Assembly (NCBI RefSeq): GCF_964355755.1
Contig: NC_092670.1
Location: forward strand, 23,125,201 to 23,189,200
Source: Antedon mediterranea
Lineage: Eukaryota; Echinodermata; Crinoidea; Comatulida; Antedonidae
Direction: 5' to 3'
Length of the DNA stretch: 64,000 bases
This document shows, one piece after another, positions 55,104 to 64,000 of the stretch (the first letter of the stretch is position 1; each line of letters opens with the position of its first letter). A program made the translations under genes and the position numbers. The notes beneath the pieces were generated by a model, which worked only from the letters and a program-made list of their open reading frames with translations, was not told the origin of the DNA and searched no databases.

Positions 55104-56992
55104 CGTTTATTTCGCAATAGTGTGTGCGAAAGACGCAATTATACAATTTTGAAATGATCAAAATGACCTCAAATGTACGTGAAATTGATTAGAAAAGAAT
55201 TTTGCGAATTTTGAAATTTCAAATACGCGTAATCGCGTATTGTTTTTGCGTAGCACGTCATTTTTATAATGTCAAAAGTTGGTCCATATTATGAAATACA
55301 CTTTCATAAATTTTCATTGATAAAATACATTTTTTTTTTCAGAATTATGAGCAACCATAACATTTCATTAAATCGCGCGTAACTTGCACTGCGCAACTCT
55401 AACGCCATATAACGAAGTTTTTTGCACATATCTATAGCTACTGGTTAATCTTATGACAAAGTTATACAATCTTATGTTGACCAGAATTAGAGATACGCTG
55501 CGAACAATCTTTTTTCTTTTTTGTGTCTAAGTATATACACTATATTGTATACATACGGTACTACATACAGGGCAGACTAGGTGAAAATAACGGAAACCGC
55601 CATTTATTTCAATTTTTGACATGATGACGTCATCATAATGAAACGCGTAGATAGTAATTTTGGAAAGGAATTATCTGAGCAACAACATATCAACGTGTTG
55701 AAGAAATTTGGATACGTAAAGTATGGATGCGCGCTCTTTAAATGTCATGAACTATGACGCAAAATATGAAAATACGACCTTTATAATTCAACTGGCCATA
55801 TCACGTCACACAACATGCGATGCGCATAATTTTTACATGAATTCGTATCTACAATTCAACAGCTTCCAGAAACTTTTTAATCACGAGTATCATGGCAAAC
55901 GCCACGTGCACGTCATACGTTAGAATATTGCTCACAGTATAATGATTATACCATTGAAAAAATGTTAGTGCGCCCTCTATTTTGTGTCACGTCTGAGTAT
56001 AATACGGTATACACTACTGTATACGTACTACATACAGTGCAGAATAGGTGAAAAGAAGTGACCAAAGTTATTGACGCTTTTGAACATGATGACGTCATAA
56101 CAATTTTAAAAATGGTAAATCATGCGAAAGATAATTGATTGAACTAGACAATATAAACCAATGGAGGGAAGTGGAATATGGATAAGTGGAGATGCGCTCT
56201 ATTAAATGTGACGAGCTATGACGAAAGAGACAAAAATCCTATATTTAATATTCGAGTGGCCATACGATGACGTCACTATGTCATGTTAGCCATATCGATG
56301 CATGATTCGATATCTACAACTCATCAACTTCCAGAATGTGTAATTTAAAAGAACTTCACCTCGTAGTTTACAATCTATGACTGTTTTAAAAAAGGCATAA
56401 TTTTGACGAATTTTTCAACTTTTTCTTAAAAAATGCGCGCAAATTGTTCAATTCTACGTACTCGTATGACGTGATTTTAAGTCGAAATTGATTGAAAATT
56501 GGTAAATTTACTAGAAAAGGCTGAAAAAACAAAAATTAAGCAAAAAAAACATGTTTTTGCGCTACGTGCGCAAGCGCGCGTAAAAAAAATGCGCACGCGT
56601 GGGAATTTTTTAAATGCTCAAAATGCCCTGAAACGCATAGAAAGTTGATTAGAAATGGATATTTCGCAATTTGAAATTTTAAACGCGCGTGCGCGCGTAA
56701 CTTTATGTCAAACATGCCATTTTTAATCCATAGAAAGTTTGCCCTTGATATGACTTAAATTTTCACCAAGTGTCATTACAAAATGACTGTTGCTTTTTAG
56801 TATATGTTAAATACGCGAAATTCATAAAATCGCGCATAGCTTACGTTGCGCGACCCTAAAGAAAAAAAACGAGCTGTCCTGCACTTCTACACATAGAGGT
56901 AAATCTTCTGACAAAGTTATACAATGTAATGTTGATCAGAATTTGAGATACACGTGACACAAAATTTTGGGAAAGAAAGAAGAATAACATAG

Positions 56993-57030
<38 letters not shown>

Positions 57031-57072
57031 TCCTGACAATAACAAGAGGTTATCCGCCAAGAGCGGATAACC
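55104..57072 (+). repeat. Diverged leading part of satellite array 2
   Basis: The 55,230-55,590 block matches 12,680-12,980 next to Helentron A. Then come a diverged unit with TGATGACGTCATCATAA (55,623) and a near-standard unit from about 55,895 to the hairpin at 57,048-57,072. A 30-base poly(A) run precedes GATCCTGACAATAACAAG. No coding potential. Confidence 0.75.
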
Positions 57073-57075
57073 AAC

Positions 57076-60000
57076 TAGATTTGAACTCGTCACTACGGAC
57101 GAGTTAGGTTATCCGCAGCGCAAAAGCCACGTGCACGTCATACGTTAGAATAGTGCGCGCAAAAAAATAAAACGATTATGGCATTGAAAAATGTTAGTGC
57201 GCTCTCTATGTTGCGTCGCGTCTAAGTATATACGGTATAACACTATATACTGTATACGTACTACATACAGTGCAGAATAGGTGAAAATAAGAGACAAAAG
57301 TTATTGACGCATTTGAACATGATGACGTCATCACAATTTTTAAAATGGTGAATCATGCGAAAGGTAATTGATTGATCTAGACAATATAAAAAAATTGAGT
57401 GAAATGGAATAAGGATAAGTAGAGATGCGCTCTATTAAATTGACGAGCTATGACGAAAGAGAAAAAAATCCTATATTTTATATTCGGGTGGCCATACGAT
57501 GACGTCACAATGTCTGGTTAGCCATATCAATGCATGATTCGAGAAAAACAACTCATCTACTTCCAGAATCTGAAATTTTAAATATTTTCACCTCGGAGTT
57601 TAGAATCTATGACTTTTTAAAAAAAGGCATAATTTTCACAAATTTTTGAACTTTTTCATCAAAAACGCGCGCAAATTGTTCAATTCTACGTGCTCGTATG
57701 ACGTGATTTTAAGTCGAAATTGATTGAAAATTGGTAAATGTACTAGAAAAGGCTGAAAAAACAAAAATCAAGCAAAAAAAAGACGTTTTTGCACTACGTG
57801 CGCACGCGCGCGTAAAAAATATGCGCACGCCTGGGAATTTTTGAAATGCTCAAAATGACCTGAAACGCGTAGAAAGTTGATTAGAAATGAATTTTTCGCA
57901 ATTTGAAATTTTAAACGCGCGTGCGCGCGTAACTTTATGTCAAACATGCCATTTTTAATCCATAGAAAGTTTGCCCTTGATATGACTTAAATGTTCACCA
58001 AGTGTCATTACAAAATGACTTTTGCTTTTTAGTCTATGTTAAATACGCGAAATTCATAAAATCGCGCGTAGCTTACGCTGCGCGACTCTAAAGTAAAAAA
58101 ACGAGCTGTCCTGCACTTCTACACATAGAGGTTAATCTTCTGACAAAGTTATACGATGTAATGTTGATCAGAATTTGAGATACACGTGACACAAAATTTT
58201 GGGAAAGAAAGAAGAATAACATAGAAAAAAAAAAAAAAGATCCTGACAATAACAAGAGGTTATCCGCCAAGAGCGGATAACCAACTAGATTTGAACTCGT
58301 CACTACGGACGAGTTAGGTTATCCGCAGCGCAAAATCCACGTGCACGTCATACGTTAGAATATTGCGCGCAGAAAAACGATTATGCCATTGAAAAAAATG
58401 TTAGTGTGCCCTCTATTTTGAGTCACGTCTAAGTATATACGGTATACACTATATACTGTATACCTACTACATACAGTGAAGAATATGTGAAAATAATTGG
58501 CCCAAGTTATTGACGTTTTTGGACATGATGACGTCATCACAATTTTAAAAACGGTATATCATGCGAAAGATAATTGATTGGCATAGACAATATAAAAAAA
58601 TGGGGGGAAATGGAATTCGGATAAGTGGAGATGCGCTCTATTAAATGTGATGAGCTATGATGAAAGAGACAAAAATCCTATATTTTATATTTGAGTGGCC
58701 ATACGATGACGTCACTATGTCCTGTTAGCCATATCGATGCATGATTCGATATCTACAACTCATCAACTTCCAGAATGTGTAATTTAAAAAAAGTTCACCT
58801 TGTAGTTTACAATCTATGACTGTTTTAAAAAAGGCATAATTTTGACAAATTTTTGAACTTTTTCTTCAAAAACGCGCGCAAATTGTTCAATTCTGCGTGC
58901 TCGTATGACGTGATTTTAAATCAAAATTTATTGAAAATTGGTAAATTTACTAGAAAAGGCTGAAAAAACAAAAATCAAGCAAAAAAAAGATGTTTTTGCG
59001 CTACGTGCGCACGCGCGCGTAAAAAAACTGCGCACTCGTGGGAATTTTTGAAATGCTCAAAATGACCTGAAACGCGTAGAAAGTTGATTAGAAATTGATT
59101 TTACGCATTTTGAAATTTTAAACGCGCGTGCGCGCGTAATTTTTTGTGAAACATGCCATTTTTAATCCATAAAAAGTTTGCGCTTAATATGACTTAAATT
59201 TTCACTAAGTTTCAAAACAAAATGACTTATAGTTTTTAATCTATGATCAATCATTGAAATTCATAAAATCGCACTTAACTTACGCTGCGCGACTCTAAAG
59301 TCAAAAAACGAAACGTCCTGCACATCTACCGCTACAGGTCAATATTATGACAAAGTTACACAATCTTATGTTGGCCAGAATTAGAGATATGCGACCAACA
59401 AAATTCGTGGAAAGAAAGAAGAAAATAGAAAAAAAAAGAGAAAAAAAATAAAAAAAAAAAGATCCTGACAATAACAAGAGGTTATCCGCCAAGTGCGGAT
59501 AACCAACTAGATTTGAACTCGTCACTACGGACGAGTTAGGTTATCCGCAGAGCAAAACCCACGTGCACGTCACACGTTAGAATATTGCGCGCAGAAAAAC
59601 GATTATGCCATTGAAAAAAATGTTAGTGCGCCCTCTATTTTGTGTCGCCTCTAAGTATACGGTATAACACTATGTACTGAATACGTACTACATACAGTGC
59701 AGAATAGGTGAAAATAAGTGACCAAAGTTATTGACGCTTTTGAACATGATGACGTCATCACAATTTTAAAAATGGTGAATCGTGCGAAAGATAATTGATT
59801 GACCTAGACAATATAAAAAAAATGGGAGAAAATGGAATAGGGATAAGTGGAGTTGCGCTCTATTTAATGTAACGAGCTATGAAGAAAGAGACAAAAATCC
59901 TATATTTTATATTCGAGTGGCCATACGATGACGTCATAAGGTCCGGTTAGCCATATTGATGCATGATTCGATATCTGCAACTCATCTACTACCAGAATAT

Positions 60001-61802
60001 GTAATTATAAAAAAGTTCACCACGTAGTTTAGAATCTATGAGAGTTTTAAAAAAAACATAATTTTGACAAATTTTTGAACTTTTTCATCAAAAATGCGCG
60101 CAAATTGTTTAATTCTACGTGCTCGTATGACGTGATTTTAAGTCGAAATTGATTTAAAATTGAAAAATTTACTAGAAAAGGCTGAAAAAACAAAAATCAA
60201 GCAAAAAAAAGATGTTTTTGCGCTACGTGCGCACGCGCGCGTAAAAAAAATGCGCAAGCCTGGGAATTTTTGAAATGCTCAAAATGATATGAAACGCGTA
60301 GAAAATTGATTAGAAGTTGATTTTTTGCATTTTGAAATTTTAAACGCACGTGCGCGCGTAACTTTCTGTGAAACATGCCATTTTTAATCCATAGAAAGTT
60401 TGCGCTTGATATGACTTAAATTTTCACAAAGTTTCAATTTAAAATAACTTTCGGTTTTTAATCTATGATCAATCATTTAAATTCATAAAATCGCGCGTAA
60501 CTTACGCTGCGCAACTCAAAATTCATAAAAAAAAGTTTCTTGCACATCTACAGCTACAGGGCAATCTTTTGACAAAGTTATACAATCATATGTTGGCCAG
60601 AGTTAGAGATACGCTGCGAACAAAATTCGTGGAAAGAAAGAAGAACATAGAACTAGATTTGAACTCGTCACTACGGACGAGTTAGGTTATCCGCAGTGCA
60701 AAAGCCACGTGCACGTCATACGTTAGAATAGTGCGCGCAAAAAAATAAAACGATTATGGCATTGAAAAATGTTAGTGCGCTCTCTATGTTGCGTCGCGTC
60801 TAAGTATATACGGTATAACACTATATACTGTATACGTACTACATACAGTGCAGAATAGGTGAAAATAAGTGACCAAAGTTATTGACGCATTTGAATATGA
60901 TGACGTCATCACAATTTTTAAAATGGTGGATCATGCGAAAGGTAATTGATTGATCTAGACAATATAAAAAAATTGAGTGAAATGGAATAAGGATAAGTAG
61001 AGATGCGCTCTATTAAATTGACGAGCTATGACGAAAGAGAAAAAAATCCTATATTTTATATTCGGGTGGCCATACGATGACGTCACAATGTCTGGTTAGC
61101 CATATCAATGCATGATTCGAGAAAAACAACTCATCTACTTCCAGAATCTGAAATTTTAAATATTTTCACCTCGGAGTTTAGAATCTATGACTGTTTTAAA
61201 AAAGGCATAATTTTGACGAATTTTTGAACTTTTTCTTCAAAAACGCGCGCAAATTGTTCAATTCTACGTGCTCGTATGACGTGATTTTAAGTCGAAATTG
61301 ATTGAAAATTGGTAAATGTACTAGAAAAGGCTGAAAAAACAAAAATCAAGCAAAAAAAAGATGTTTTTGCGCTACGTGCGCACGCGCGCGTAAAGAAATT
61401 GCGCACGTGTGGGAATTTTTGAAATGCTCAAAATGACATGAAACGCATAGAAAGTTGATTAGAAATTGATTTTTCGCATTTTGAAATTTCAAACGCGCGT
61501 GCGCGCGTAACTTTTTGTGAAACATGCCATTTTTAATCCATAGAAAGTTTGCGCATGATCTCACTTAAATTTTCACAAAGTTTCAATACAAAACAACTTT
61601 TAGTTTTTATTCTATGATCAATCATTGAAATTCATAAAATCGCGCGTAACTTACGCTGCGCAACTCCAAAATCGTCCAAAAGCTTGGCTGCACATCTACA
61701 GCTATAGGTCAACCTTATGACAAAGTTATACAATCTTATGTTGGCCACAAGATAGAGATGTGCTGCGAACAAAATTCGGGGAAAGAAAGAAGAATAACAT
61801 AG

Positions 61803-61836
<34 letters not shown>

Positions 61837-61879
61837 TCCTGACAATAACAAGGGGTTATCCGCCAAGTGCGGATAACCA

Positions 61880-61910
<31 letters not shown>

Positions 61911-64000
61911 GATCCTGACAATAACAAGAGGTTATCCGCCAAGTGCGGATAACCAACTAGATTTGAACTCGTCACTTTGACGAGTTCGGGTTATCCGCGC
62001 AAACGCAACATGCACATACGTTTAAAATATATGAACGCCGATAATTATTATGCCATCCTATGACATGAATTAAATATGTTTACAGTGCTGAATTGTACCT
62101 ATTTTGTAGCATACATCATATTACAGTGTTTACAGAATACACTGTATATGTTATATACAGTGAAGCATAGACGGAATTACGAGACCCATCTTTTAAATCT
62201 AATTATTAACACGATGACTTCATCAAATTGACATATAAAAACAACAATTTTAGAAGATAATTATCTAATTAATTACATTAATACAAATTTGAAAAATTTT
62301 GGGCACGTAAAAGTGAGATGCGCTCTCGTTTAAACGCAATGAACTTTTACGCAAGAGGTGAAAATACGACTTTTTTTATTCAATTGGCCATATGATGACG
62401 TCACAACATCTGATTGGCAAAATGTTCACATGATTTCGTATCTACAATCCAATAGCTTCCAGAAAACGTTTTAATCATGATTATCACTTTTTATTCAGAC
62501 GAGCTATAACAGAGTAAAATTTACTGTAAAGATGAAAATAAATGACCCACGTTATTTACATTTTTAGACATGATGCCGTCATAACAATTAACATATTTTT
62601 ATCTCATGCGAAAGATAATTGATTGACGTAGACAATAATAAAATCTCGGGGGAAATGGAATTCGTATGAGCGAGATGCGCTTTGTTGAATGTGATGAGCA
62701 ATAACGAAATAGACAAAAATCCTATATTTTATATTCGAGTGGCCATATGATGACGTCACAATGTCCGGTTAGCCATTTTCATGCATGATTTGATATCTAC
62801 AACTCATCTACTTCCAGAATCTGAAATTTTAAAAATGTTCACCACGGAGTTTAGAATCTATGACAGTTTAAAAAAAGGCATAATTTTGACAAATTTTTGA
62901 ACTTTTTCATCAAAAATGCGCGCAAATTGTTTAATTCTACGTGCTCGTATGACGTGATTTTAAGTCGAAATTGATTTAAAATTGATCAATTTACTAGAAA
63001 AGGCTGAAAAAACAAAAATCAAGCAAAAAAAAGATGTTTTTGCGCTATGTGCGCACGCGCGCGTAAAAAAATTGCGCACGCGTGGGAATTTTTGAAATGC
63101 TCAAAATGACATGAAACGCGTAGAAAGTTGATTAGAAATTGATTTTTCGCATTTTGAAATTTCAAACGCGCGTGCGCGCGTAACCTTTTGTGAAACATGC
63201 CATTTTTAATCCATAGAAAGTTTGCGCATGATATTACTTAAATTTACACAAAGTTTCAATACAAAATGACTTTTGGTTTTTAATCTATGATCAATCATTG
63301 AAATTCATAAAATCGCGCGTAACTTACGCTGCGCAAATCTAAATTCATTAAAAAAAGTTTCTTGCACATCTACAGCTACAGGGCAATCTTTTGACAAAGT
63401 TAAACAATTTTATGTTAACCAGAATTAGAGATATGCCACCAACAAAATTCGGGGAAAGAAAGAAGAATAACATAGAAAAAAAAAAAAAAGATCCTGACAA
63501 TAACAAGGGGTTATCCGCCAAGTGCGGATAACCAAAAAAAAATAAAAACTAGATTTGAACTCGTCACTACGGACGAGTTAGGTTATCCGCAGCGCAAAAG
63601 CCACGTGCACGTCATACGTTGGAATAGTGCGCGCAGAAAAACGATTATGCCATTGAAAAAAATGTTAGTGCGCTCTCTATTTTGCGTCACGTCTAAGTAT
63701 ATACAGTTTACACTATATATTGTATACGTACTACATACAGTGAAGAATAGGTGGAAATAAGTGGCCCAAGTTATTGACGCTTTTGGACATGATGACTTCA
63801 TCACAATTTTAAAAATGGTGAATCATGCGAAAGATAATTGATTGGCCTAGACAATATAAAACAAATGGGGGAAAATGGAATACGGATAAGTGGAGATGCG
63901 CTCTAATAAATGTGATGAGCTATGACGAAAGAGATAAAAATCCGCTATTTTATATTCGAGTGGCCATACGATGACGTCACAATGTCCGGTTAGCCATATC
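57076..64000 (+). repeat. Satellite array 2: tandem units of about 1.15-1.6 kb, continuing past the window
   Basis: The anchor TAGATTTGAACTCGTC occurs at 57,076, 58,286, 59,508, 60,654, 61,958 and 63,550 (steps 1210, 1222, 1146, 1304, 1592). Sequence and internal landmarks are as in array 1. The junction at 61,850-61,954 holds two poly(A)-hairpin cassettes in a row. The following unit starts with an altered second hairpin (CTCGTC-ACTTT-GACGAG) and older sequence at 62,000-62,600 that resembles 12,290-12,700, then becomes standard. Confidence 0.95.

Overview
This is AT-rich eukaryotic DNA: spliceosomal introns, large coding transposons, kilobase satellites and no bacterial gene layout. The recurrent palindrome TAGGCCTA and the transposon type suggest a marine invertebrate (an echinoderm or another invertebrate deuterostome is my guess). 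Nothing in the window fixes the species.

Layout. (1) 1-12,035: Helentron copy A, entering the window inside its 5' tandem repeats, with one uninterrupted 3105-codon gene (730-10,047) and a 2 kb 3' region. (2) 12,035-20,800: a satellite of 1.15-1.25 kb units, older and more diverged next to the Helentron. (3) 20,800-37,590: a host-like region. It holds a five-exon gene for a probable OB-fold (RPA1-like) protein (21,476-24,820) and a tandem duplication of that locus about 8.35 kb downstream with a decayed plus-strand copy. It also has three truncated minus-strand copies, foldback-type elements and long tracts of an AT-rich minisatellite. (4) 37,590-42,620: a second satellite of about 343 bp units, each with an exon-like 32 nt segment between good splice signals. 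(5) 43,230-55,105: Helentron copy B (3180 codons, intact), preceded by three adjacent hairpins. (6) 55,105-64,000: the same 1.2 kb satellite again, running off the window.

Both Helentron proteins share one order: N-terminal hydrophobic segment, PHD-like finger, a Cys/His protease-like domain of the herpes-tegument-type deubiquitinase pattern, an OTU protease domain, an expandable 18-residue Lys/Arg repeat, a Cys-rich domain, HUH/Tyr Rep nuclease, PIF1-type helicase and a C-terminal endonuclease/exonuclease/phosphatase domain. Two features deserve emphasis. The C-terminal nuclease has Tyr where the family usually has Asp in the last SDH motif, in both copies. Both Helentrons are followed by the same satellite in the same orientation.

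The most unusual non-coding signals are: a three-arm repeat in the satellite whose middle arm can pair with either neighbour; the exon-like 343 bp array; GGCCTA hexamer insertions visible between paralogous sequences; a 42 bp palindromic insertion with a 5 bp target duplication and matching empty sites; and convergent sense/antisense copies of the OB-fold gene. Alignments were made by eye, so boundaries of repeats are approximate (tens of bases).
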